A stretch of 64,000 nucleotides of DNA from Micractinium sp. NFX-FRZ (taxonomy: Eukaryota; Chlorophyta; Trebouxiophyceae; Chlorellales; Chlorellaceae): the NCBI GenBank assembly GCA_029339195.1, contig JAPTJF010000067.1, positions 62,001 through 126,000 on the forward strand. The letters run 5' to 3'. Both the position numbers and the translations under genes were made by a program. Of the stretch, positions 33,615-44,100 are shown in pieces. The notes beneath the pieces are model-generated. The model made no database searches, was not told the origin of the DNA, and saw only the letters and a list, made by a program, of their open reading frames with translations. Within the stretch, counting starts at the first letter, position 1; each line of letters opens with the position of its first letter.

Positions 33615-36208
33615 ATGCACGTCGCAACCATATGGCTTGCGGCGCCTGCGGCCGCTACGCCGGCAGCAATGCGGGGAGGCTGGGTGCCAGTGTCCACACC
33701 GCTGCCGGGACGCGCGCCGCTGCACACCAGGTTGGCAGGGGTGGCAGGCTCTCGACGACAAGAGTATTTTGCGGGGCCTGCAGGGCTTCAGGCTCGCCTA
33801 CAACGTGGGCCGACATCACAAGCGATCACCCCGTGCCCGTGCAGGCGCAGCTGGCAGACAGACCGCGAGCAAGAGCTGGGGCGCAACGTGCCGGCGGCGC
33901 CGCCAGCACGGGCGCCGCCCCCGCCGCCCCCTCCCCCGCCACCGCCGCCGGCTGAACTCATTGTCGTGAGTGCTCGGGGGGGATGGCGACTGTGCGGGAG
34001 CAGGTGGCAACAGCTTTGTGTGTAGAGCAGAGAACTGCACCTGCCCTCGGAAGTGCCCGTCTGCCCTCGGTCTCTCGCTGCACGGAATGTACCTTGCTCC
34101 ACCATTGCTTGTCGCTTATTGCTGGTCGTGCATTGCCCTATCGATCAACGCCCGGGTCAGTTATCGGCTGCCTGCCTGCCTTTCTGTGGTGCACCCTGCC
34201 CTGCAGGAGAATGAGCTCAGCATGTCGCGGCGCACGCTGTTTGGCATCATGGCAGGCGGCACCGCGCTCTGGTGCGTGCCCTGCCCGTGGGCACATGCCT
34301 GCAGCCCCGAGTGCATGGATGCGGCTGTGTGGGCTGCGTGAGGATGCGCTGGGATGTGCTACCTGTGCTGCACAGCGCTCATTTTTTGCAGCAGCAGCAG
34401 CGGCGCCGGCGACAGTAGCAGCAGCACCACCACCACCACCGCCCAGTGACGGAGTGAAGGTGATGGTTTGCCCTAGGAAGAGTCTCGCCTGGCAGCCTGG
34501 CAGCCCTCCAGCCTGAAGCCCCCATTCTGTTGGGACTTCACCAACCTTCTTGGTTTTGCCTACCTTTCAACCGCACGCCTGGCCCTGCCCTGCCGCCTGC
34601 CCGCCCCGCAGGTGGGTCGCGCTCCGAGGCAGCTTCCCTCTGTCAGCGGTGGACAAGGACAAGAATGTGGCCATCCTGAAGACCAAGGGGGGGAACCTGG
34701 TGGCGGCGACGCAGGTGGGCAGCATGGGCAGCATGGGCAGCTGAACTGCCAGGCTCTGCTGGGCTCAGCTGGGTGCTTGCCAATGGCCTGATCCTCTCTC
34801 CCCCGCCCAACCCTCGGGCCCTGCCCGCCCTCCCCTGGTGCAGGACTCAGCGGGCCGCGTGTTCATGTTTGACCGGGCGGGCAACCTGTACTACGACACC
34901 GAGGACCCGCGCACGGGCATGTACATTGTGAGGCCGCCGCCTGTCACCTGTGCCACTACTTGAGGCCGGCCGGGGCTGGCGAGCAGCAGGGGAAGCGCAC
35001 GGGGGCAGTGCGTCCTGACGTCAGCACGGCGTGACGTTCCGTGCATGCCTCTGTGATCGTGTGGGGCGCGCGGCGGTGCTGGCATCCTCGGCCTGCCCCG
35101 TGTGTGCTTTGGCTGTCTGTGCAGTGTGGATGTGTGCAGCATGTGACCCCCCTGCCGCCTGCCACCTGTGTGCCCCTCGCCTGCCGCTGCAGGTGGATGT
35201 GCAGGGCAATGTGTACAACAAGTATGTGGACAGCCTTGGAGAGGTGAGCTTGTGGCGTATAGTAGCAGTCAGTTGGGTATAGTGGTCAGATGGGCGCGCG
35301 ATGTGGGGGAGGGGGTGGGAGGGCTTCCGTCAGCAGTCTCTTGTCCGTTTTCGTCGCGCTGGGCAGTGCCTTCGACCTGCTTACCAACCTCTATTGCAGT
35401 GGGAGGCCCGTTCTCCCTTCCCTGCCTCACCCACTTGCGTGTGCGCACCGCACCCCTCTTGCAGGTGAACACCGTCCCTGTGGGCAACATCTCCGACCTG
35501 AGGACCATCACTGTTGACAAAATTGGCGGTGTTCCAGTGGAGGAGTGGCAGCGTAGCATCAAGGGCGTGCGGGGCGGCAGGTGAGCCCATCGCACAGTTG
35601 AATGGTTGTTACTGGTTGACACAGCTGGGTGGCAGAATGGGAGCATTGTGCCCTGTTTGTGCATGCCTTTCCAGTTTAACCCCGCTCTTGCCTGGCGATT
35701 GTTTCCAGTACCCCCGCGATTCCAACCGCATGCCACGGCCCTTTCACACCTTCCTTGCTTTTCTTGCCTGTCTGCCCATGCAGGGTGACCGGCTTTGTGA
35801 CCCCCGCCAACCCGTCCGACGAGTTTGACATCATGCCGCCCACCGCGCCCTACAGCAAGTCGCGGCGCGGCAAGCTGTGGGAGCCCCCCGCCATGCTGGA
35901 GGATTGGGAGGTGGACCTGCAGGTGGGGGCGCGCCGGTGTGCATGTTTGTGGGTGGGTTGCGTGGTGCCAGTTGGGACGTGCTGTGATGCGCCTGTGTGC
36001 TGGGGCCCGCTGAGGCCTGCTTGCTTAGGCTTGATTGAATGAGGCATGGCACGCTGAGGCTTCCATTCCCAATGTTTCTAAACCCTGCACCCCCTCTTCT
36101 CCCCCCCCCCTGCAGCCCAAGGGCGGAGGCCTCTTTGGCGGCAGCGCGCCCGACCCGGCGGCAGACCCAGCAGGCACAATCTCGACCCTGAAGCGAGGCG
36201 ACAAGTGA
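33615..36208 (+). CDS. Predicted plastid membrane protein, unknown function
   Basis: Eight exons: 33615-33965, 34207-34271, 34612-34714, 34844-34927, 35193-35243, 35465-35580, 35784-35922, 36116-36208; 333 aa. Residues 1-117 are Ala/Arg-rich with a run of 12 Pro, a likely transit peptide plus linker. One hydrophobic segment follows (about 127-145: RTLFGIMAGGTALWWVAL). The rest looks soluble and contains short beta-repeat-like units: DSAGRVFMFDRAGNLYYD, then VDVQGNVYNKYVD and VNTVPVGNISDLRTITV. The C terminus is Gly/Lys-rich. I do not recognise the family. The leader, single membrane span and divergent pairing with PTOX suggest a thylakoid or envelope protein. The start is the first ATG that keeps exon 1 in frame with exon 2; a second in-frame Met lies at codon 19. 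Confidence 0.8.
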
Positions 36209-37024
36209 ACAGCGGCTGCTCGCTTTGCACAGCCTAAGGCTGGGCAGAGACCCTCGTCCTGCCACCTCCCCTTGTATGCCCCCTTGCCTCCCGTTATTTT
36301 CTGCTTCCTGCTGCTGACAACGTCCCCGCTGCCCAGACGAGCGGCAGGCGCCGATTTTCCCTGCTCACGCGCCCTGCCGCCCTGCTGCCTCTCCTGCTCT
36401 TCCCTGCTTCCGCCGTGCCCCCCTACACTGTTTCTGAGCGCCTCCCCTCCCTCTGTGTGACTCTCAATTGCTCTAACATGTGACAACCACCTATATCCAA
36501 ACCAAACTTCTCAGCCCCCTGTAATCTGTGGCAAGCTCAGCAAAAGGCAGCGCAGGCTGTGTCACATCTGTGCTCAACTCAAAACTCCCGCACTGCTGTT
36601 GCAAGCACGCGCCGTCAAGTCAAGTCGAGTCGGATGGTGCGCATGCGGGGTGTGGGTGTGGGGTGTCGATCGGCCCAGAGGGCCCGGGGCTGTGCAGGTG
36701 CGGCGCGTGAGTGGTGACGTGGCGTGGGCCCCCTGGAGATCCCCCTGGTTAATGCGAGCAATGGCTCGGCCCCTGCAGGAGGGAGCGTGTGGGACGGGGG
36801 TGGCGGAGTCAGGAACCGGCTCAGCAGGGGGGTGATATTTTAAGCAGAGTTAAACTTGGGTGCGCTCAGCATGACAGGGCGGCGGGAACGGGGGCCACAC
36901 AAGAGCGCCCAGACCCAAGGCGCCCCAGGATGCCCGACCCCCACCCCTTCGGCACAACCACCCACAGGTGCACCCACCTCTCACGGAGGGCCGGGCGCGC
37001 CCGCCCCGGTTGCTTGGCGGCGCT
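36209..37024. other. Convergent 3' flanks
   Basis: This 816-bp non-coding gap lies between the plastid-protein stop and the stop of the small Cys-rich gene. Apart from one TGTAA it shows nothing recognisable. Confidence 0.5.
36520..36524 (+). promoter_or_regulatory. TGTAA polyadenylation signal (plastid membrane protein)
   Basis: TGTAA lies 312 nt after the TGA at 36206-36208, within the range of chlorophyte 3' UTRs. Confidence 0.5.
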
Positions 37025-37177
37025 TCACTTGCTCTTGCTGCCGCCGCCGTGCTGCCAGCAGTACTGGGACCCCTCGCTGGCTTTCCTGGTGCACTGCTTC
37101 TCGGTGCCCGCCTTGCCCGCCTTGGCGGCGGTGGTGGCCTGGCAGCGCGGCTCTCCGGCCTCCGTGGTGGGCTGCAC
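37025..37177 (-). CDS. Last exon of a small Cys-rich, probably zinc-binding protein
   Basis: The acceptor TCCAG is followed by 50 codons and TGA. The reading has C-x(17)-C-x(10)-C-x(2)-H spacing in RCQATTAAKAG, KQCTRKASEGSQYCWQH. This is the C..T..G..C.RKA..GS.YC..H pattern I know from short zinc-binding modules in eukaryotes and large DNA viruses. It is followed by a basic Gly/Ser/Lys tail. Upstream exons were not found with confidence. One candidate start is an ATG near 37318 (MPCTK), but its donor is weak. A degenerate copy of the exon start lies about 190 nt upstream (37333-37380). Confidence 0.55.
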   Translation of the reverse strand: MQPTTEAGEPRCQATTAAKAGKAGTEKQCTRKASEGSQYCWQHGGGSKSK

Positions 37178-37332
37178 CTGGACCCTGCACGCGGCAACAT
37201 GTGCTGTGCTTGAAACATAAATACAACAGAGTGGTGTGCATGGTCGTCATGCACCCCCCCTGGACCCTGCAGAGAGAAGGCCGAGGAAAAGAGGGGTGAG
37301 CAACCTTGGTGCAAGGCATAAGCAGGGGAGGC

Positions 37333-37380
37333 TGGCAGCGCGGTTCGCCCTGCCTCCGTGGTGGGCTGCACCCTAGACCC
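37333..37380 (-). repeat. Degenerate copy of the Cys-rich exon start
   Basis: In gene sense GTGCAGCCCACCACGGAGGC is identical to the start of the last exon, then diverges with a frameshift so that the cysteines are lost. Confidence 0.75.
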
Positions 37381-37570
37381 TAACCTTGGTGCTGCGCTGA
37401 CACACTCACATGGTTGCGGGGCGGTGGTCGGGTTGGGGTCGAGGGGATGCGGTGCAAGGGCTGGGGGAGGGTGCACCTGTGGGGGCGCGGTTGGGGACCG
37501 CTACCAGAAACCGAGTCAGTTGGACCAATTCAAGAGCCAGTGGGGATGCATGAACAAACACACGTGTGCA

Positions 37571-37622
37571 GAGGTTGCTCTAAGAGGTTGCTCTAAGAGG
37601 TTGCTCTAAGAGGTTGCTCTAC
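37571..37622. repeat. Four 13-bp tandem repeats
   Basis: GAGGTTGCTCTAA is repeated four times in direct tandem; the last copy ends AC instead of AA. It lies in non-coding sequence. Confidence 0.95.
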
Positions 37623-37900
37623 AAGCCTGGTGCAGTGCTGGCGGCTGCGTCGGCTGCGGCGGGCGGTGGCCCGCCCACCCGCTGGCCCAAAACCTGGCAG
37701 CCTCCCCAGGCCGCCCCTAAACTCGGCGGTTTCCGCCTTGTTTTAAACCTCGAACAGCAAGTTCAGGCAGAGTTCCAGAAACGAGGCGGGATACAGGGAG
37801 GCCGAGACCCGGTGAGGGGTGCGCTGGCGGCAGGAAGCTAAAGGGGCTTACCCGAGAGCTTTACGTCCGTAAAGAGGCGACGGAGGGGTAAACAAGGAGG

Positions 37901-37905
37901 TTACA
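37901..37905 (-). promoter_or_regulatory. TGTAA polyadenylation signal (NUP188)
   Basis: The minus-strand TGTAA lies about 265 nt after the NUP188 stop at 38168-38170. Confidence 0.5.
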
Positions 37906-38167
37906 AAAGCCAAGCGGGGTTTCCGAGACGGGCCTCCGGCCCCATGCAGGGAGAAAGCCGAGGTGGGTGCCAGCAGCTCCAGTGCACTCTCAACCATGCC
38001 ACAAGGTTGCTTGCTGCCTCACTCTGTGTGGGCTTGTGGCTTGTGATGTGTTTCGAAATTGTAACATTCGTACGAGAAACAAGCCAAGGTCACAGGGCAG
38101 GCTGGCAGGGTGGGGCCCGCCGCGCCGCTCCGCTGCCTGCGGTCAACACATTTGCTGAGCATGCTGC

Positions 38168-41100
38168 TCAGCCTCCCCGGCTGGACGCCGTTGCCTCCAG
38201 CCGCCCCATCATCCGCGCCACTGCCTGCTTGTGGGCATGCGTGCGCTGCACACCCATGCCGTCCTGCATCTGGCTGGTCAGGCCCAGCAGGGCTTGCAGG
38301 GTGCGCGCCAGGCGGCGCACAGCAGGCAGGGCTCGGGCATCCGCGGGCAGCGAGTCGGACACATCCAGCGCATCCTCCTGCAAGTGACACAGGGGAGGAT
38401 CGGTGAGGCGAGTGACAGGATGCGTGCAGGAAAACGAGCAGCAGACTGACCACACCCAGCGGGTCCTGCCCCCCCCCCAGGAGAATGCAGAGAAGGTTGG
38501 ACAAAGGCGGTGGCGGGGCACTTGAAATGGGTGGGCAGCAAGTGGGCCACGTCCAGAGCTCTTGGCCCAGGTGGCACCACCGCTTTGCTGGTCACGCACC
38601 CCCGTGCCACTACCATGCAGCAACCTCGCTGCCTTCGGCCGCTGCTGCTGTCGCCCACCAAGCCCGCGCAAACCGCGTGACCACTGCACTCCTCCCTACC
38701 CTTCTTTGTTGCACACGAGCCCGTCCTCCTTGCACCCAGCTACTCATGCCTTCTCATCTCACCTGCAGCGCCAGCAGCGTTGCTGGCCGCACCCACTCGG
38801 GCCCCAAGTCTGGCAGCTCCTCTTCCGCCACCTCTGGGGCCAGGGCCAGCTGGAAGGACAGGGCGTACTGCGCGCTGCTGTACAGCCGCTCAGCCAGCTG
38901 CCACGCGTACCCGCCCGCTGCGCGCGCCGCGCCAGCCTGGCGCCCAGCGGGCGCAGCGGCGCTCGCAGCCACCGCTCCAAACCAGCCCTTTGCCAGCTCC
39001 ATCCCAGCGCTGCTGCCAGGGCGCCGGCCGCCCTCGGTGCTGCCATCGGCGGCGGCGGTGTCGATGCGTGCGGCGGCTCGCTCGGCAGAGCTGACGGGAG
39101 AGCAGCTGAGGGGGCCGCCGCCCGGGGCAGCGGCAAAGTCGAGGAAGGAGGCGGTGGCTCGCCGGAAGGCTGGCAGCGAGTGCGGTAGCATGATGCGCCA
39201 CTGCGGGATGGGGGAGAAGACAGGTGGGTTGGGGGGGGGGCGGCAGAGGCGGGGCACCTGGTGGGGAAACGGCGGGGTGAGGTTGGCACTGCACACTGTG
39301 CCGCCCACCCGCCCACCCAGCATCCTTAAGAAACACACACAGGCACCTCCAGGCGTGCAACCTGCCATCCGCACAGTGCACGGCCCTACAACCCCCCTGT
39401 GCCCCAGCTGCTGCCGTGCTGCCCCTGCCCAGACAACCGCCGCGCGCCTCCAGTCTCGCCGCCCACCACCAACGCCCACCGCCCTCTAGCACCCTCCCCC
39501 CTGCAGCCCCCAGCATCTCTCCCCTCCTGGTCCCTACCCCACCCGCCCGCCGCCCCTCACACCTGCCCAGACAGCCGAGCCAGCCCACAGAGGAAGAAGA
39601 GGGAGTACTTGGTTTCCTGGGCCATGGCCAGAGACAGCGGCTGCTGAGGGCTGGCGGCGGGGGGCTCTGCCGCCAGCAGCAGCCGGGGCTCGGCATCCAC
39701 GGCCAGCTGCAGGGCAGCCTCCTCCACTGCAGGCAGAGGCAGAGGCAGGGAGGAGGGAGGTGGGGGGCAGGGTGAGAGGGGGCAGGGCCGGGGCAAGGGT
39801 TGCACAAGGTGAGGCAGAGCGGGGAGGGCAACACGAGGTTGGGCAGGGCGGCAATAGGGGCAGCACAAAGTGGGGCAGGGAGCAACCCAGGGTTAGGGCA
39901 TTGGAGTTGCATCGCTGCCAGGCGGGCTGACAGGTGAGGCAGATCGGGTTAGGAAGACCGGCAGGCACAAGCGGATTGGTGATCCCAACACGGGCCCCAG
40001 TCCCGGGCCAGCATCACTCATGCCGCCGAACCGCCAGCTCACCTGCCGAGTGGCCGGGCAGCGCCGCCAGCAGCACCGCCATGAGTGACAGCACGCAGCA
40101 CCACAGGCGGTGGGCGGGGTTAGGCGAGCCGTCCTGGCGGTATGCATTGCTGTAGTCGACCACGCAGCTGGCGCCAGCTGGCGCGCCGGGCGGCGCTGAG
40201 CTGGCGCTGGCGCTGCCGGGGCCGCCTCCCAGGGGAGTCTCCCCCATCAGGTTGCCGCCCTCTGGAATGAGCAGCCACTTGCTGCACAGCGTGAGAAGCG
40301 CGGGGCAGGGAGGGGTGACCAACCGTGTGGCTGAAGGAACCTGCCACAAGCAAGCTGCTGGCGTGCATGGCAAGCACTTTCGTGCACAGCCAGGCTGCCT
40401 TCTTCCCTGCCCCAGCAGGTCCCCTCTCCACTGCCGCAAGCACCCAGCTTCCCCCACGCCCCGTCTCAAGCCCCAGCCCACTCACCCCAGCGCCAGCGCA
40501 TGCGCCACCGCCCCCTGCTCCAACAGCAGTTCCGCCCCGCTCCTCGACTGCGCCACTTGCAGCGCCAGCAGCAGAGCCGCCTCCTCAACACTCGCAGCCG
40601 CCAGCGGGCTCAGGCTGGCTGGCTGCTGTACATCCCAGTCACCAGCAGTCCCAGCAGGAGGCGGTGCCGCGCCTGTCGGCCCGCCGGGCGCGGCAAGCAT
40701 GGCTGTGGGCACCGGCGGCAGCGCCGGCGGCAGCAGGCTTGGCATGACTGCTTTGGATGCCGTGGCTGCCGCCGCGGCTGCTGCGGCGCGCTGCTGCGCC
40801 GCCTGCTGCGCCGCGCTGTGCAGGCTGAGCAGCATGCTGTGCAGCAGGTTGCCAAAGTGCAGGTGTGCGCGCAGCAGTGGCAGCCAGGCGGCCGGCGGGA
40901 CCAGGCGGTCGATGAGAGCGGTTGCCAGTGACACCACCAGCACAAGCTGCGGCGGCTGCCGGTGGCAGGCCGCCAGCAGCAGCGGCAGCAGCTGCGTCGC
41001 CGTTTCTTGGAGCCTCTGTTGCGGCGAGGTGAGCACGTGCACAGCCTCGTTCACCGCTGGGGCCATGGGCAGCAGCACCAGGGCAGCGGCCAAAAGGCTA

Positions 41101-44100
41101 TGGGTGATGCTGTCGGCGGCGGGCTGGGCATCAGGGCTGCCGCTGAGGCCGGCAATGGCGGTGCCTTCAAGCGCCTCCACCCAGTCCCTGCACACACATC
41201 AAGGAGAGGGGCAGTTGTGGGAAGCAGACGTGGGAAAGCCGGGATGCAGCGGTTGGAACCTGGGCCACGTGGGTCTGCCTGGGTCCAACACCCTACCTGC
41301 TGCCTCAAGGCCTCGTCATGTGCACGGGTGAGCAGCACCGCCAGTCCTGCCAGCACAGCATGCTGCAGGCCCTGGACGGCAAATTAACACAGAGCCCAGC
41401 AGGCAACCCTGCCTCCAGGCTCTTGCCGCCGCAGCAGCAAATCTCACCCGGCGGCTCGAAGCAGGCCCGAGCACAGCGCCGTGGCGGCCGCCTCGTCGGC
41501 TGCCGCCGCCGCGCTCGTGCGCCACTGCTGGGCCAGAAGCAGCAGCACGTAAGCAGCCTCCGCTGCGTTGGAGAGGTGCACCCCTAGCGTGTCCACTGCC
41601 GCCGCCTCGGCAGCCGCCGCCTCCACCCGGCTGGCGCTCTCCTTGCTGGCGTACGCTGCCACGTCACCCAGCGCGTCCGCCAGCGTGCTCAGCGCGCCCT
41701 GCACCGCCTCTGCCGTCGTGCTGCCGCCATCTGTGGCGCTGCCACCACCGGCGCCGGCACCAGCAGCGCTGGCGCTGGCACTGCTGCCTGAGCCCAAGCG
41801 GTGCTTGTGTGCTGCAGTGAGCAGCGCTTTGAGCGCTGTGGCGGCCGCCAGCCTGGCGTCCTCCAGGGAGGCAGCCACGCTCACCGCCCCCAGCCAGCCT
41901 GCATTCCATCGATGGCAGCAGGGAGGAGGAAAACGACTACATCACAGGGCGTGGAGGCTATATGACAAAGGAGTCCACTGGGAGCAGCGCAGCTGCATAC
42001 TACAGCCGGCACTCATGTGCCTGGCCTTCCTCTGGGCTCAACCGTAAGTGTGCAAACGCAGTCCGGCACATGCTCTGCTGCCCTGGCCTGCCCTCAGCAC
42101 CCAACAGGGAACCGCTGCATTTTGTGCAGCACTCGCACACATACTACAGTTCCCTTATGCCTTGCCTCGGCCAATTCACGCCCCCCATGCTGCCTCAGCC
42201 CCCCCTCGGCACCCCACCCACCTGATAGCCCCTGCAGCTGGTCCAGCTGCTGCACCAGCACGCCCCCCAGGCGCCGCCCAAACAGCTGGGCATCGTACAC
42301 AAACGAGGCGCCAAACTCTCGGTCCGCTGACACGCGCTCCGGCACCTCTGCCTGCTGCATCACTAGCTGCAGGAGGCAGAGGGGTAGGACATCGGCGTGT
42401 AGGGGCCGGGGGGCCAGGAGGGATGTCAGCGGAAGGGGCAGGAGCGCGGCAAGCGTGTGACGGAGAGAAGGCCGGATGGTTGCCCAGCAGCCTGCGCTAC
42501 AGCCTGCCCAAGCCCTTGCCCTATAGCCTGATCTAGAGCTTGCCCAACCTCCGTGCAAGCGTGCAAGCCTGAGTGCCAGGTTGCAATCCCCGGGTCACCG
42601 ACCCACTTGCATGTGCCACTTGCCTCCCGCTGGCCTCCAAGTTCTCACCTTCCTCCCATCCCTTGTACCCACCTGGGACACCGCCACCGCCGAGTGCTGG
42701 GTGCGGAAGTTGCGGGCGGCGATCTGGGGAGCATGGTCTGCCAGCACGCGGGCCGCCTCCGACTGGCTGCCAAACTGCTTCAGCAGCGGCTGCGCCGCTG
42801 CCGCCAGCTGGGTCGCCAGGCTGGCACCCTCGGCCATGCTGCGCCACAACGCCTCGTCAGAGAGCGCAGCACCCAGCAGCTGCAGCCCGGCAGCTGCTGC
42901 CGCCTGCTGCGCCGCAGCCAGGAGCCCAGCGGTGGGCAGCGGCAGGGAGTAGCGCTCGAGGAGCTGCGGCACCAGCCCTGCTGGCAGGCGGCGCAGCAGC
43001 GCCGCCACGTCAGCAGGCATGCCGGGCGCTGAGCTGGCACCTGAGGCTGAGCTGGCACCCGCTGCTGCCCAAATGTAGCACTCTGCTGCCAGGATCTGCA
43101 GTGCATACGCTTCTGCCGCCACCAGGGCAGCCGCCGGCTCCTCCTGCGCCCAAGCAGTGGCCGCTGACGCCTCCTCTGCCTCGCCGCTGCGCAGCGCAGG
43201 CAGGCTGAGCGGGCCCGCCTTGGCTGCCGACTCAATCAGGCCCGTCAGGTGACCCCAGAGCTCTGGCTGGCGCTGCAGCACCGCTACCGCGCGGAAGGCG
43301 GCGCCGCTGGACTGCCAGAAAGCGGATAGCATCTGGGGGAGGGCAGGAGGCGAGAGAAGGAATGCGCAGTGAGAGAGGTGAGCTCAGAGGGGCTGGGCAG
43401 GAGCAGGCGGCGAGGAGCAGGGTGTGAAGCGAGCATCCCGGGCAGGAGGTAAGGCAGGCAAGCAGGCATGCGATGGCAGTGCAGGGTGCAGCGCACAGCC
43501 GCCTACTCCCACTTTTACACATCCTCGTCCACAACATGTACACACACACACACAAACATCTCACACACACGTTTACACACATACCTGCAGCAGCTTGGCC
43601 AGCACAGCGGGCTGCTCCTTCTGCAGCTGCTCCCTGCGCTGGAGCAGGTCCCACAGGGCATCCAAACAGCTGCGGGGCACTGCCGCCTTGCCCGGCTTGC
43701 CGCCGGCTGCGGCCTTCGCGTCGCCGCCGGGCGCGGGCAGAGCGTTGGAGCTCTTGTTCTCCTGCAGGCAGCAGGCAGCAGGGACCATTGCGGCAGGGCA
43801 TGGGATGGGTTGATGGTCAGCCGCAATCTGCAGCAAGAAGGCGGTTAAACACCCAGTGCACCAGCCCAAGCCCGTTACAGCCGGCATTCACTCTTTAAGA
43901 TCAAGCTCCAGCATCCATCCCACTTCCCCTCCCCACCGTGTGTAGCGGTGCCCCCTCCATGCCACACCCATATGCTACAGCAACGCTCCCATCCCTGTGC
44001 CTCGCCCCGCTTGCACCCCACACCACTGTGCCTCGGCCGGCTTGCCCCCCACACCACTGTGCCTTGGCCTGCTCGCCCCCCACACCACTGTGCCTCGGCC

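Larger units (their letters stand above)
37178..38167. other. Unresolved interval: 5' part of the Cys-rich gene and NUP188 3' flank
   Basis: This 990-bp stretch holds the missing 5' exons of the small gene (if they exist), a copied exon edge, a 13-bp tandem repeat, a perfect 7-bp inverted repeat (37859-37874) and a TGTAA for NUP188. Base composition drops between about 37700 and 37920. Confidence 0.5.
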
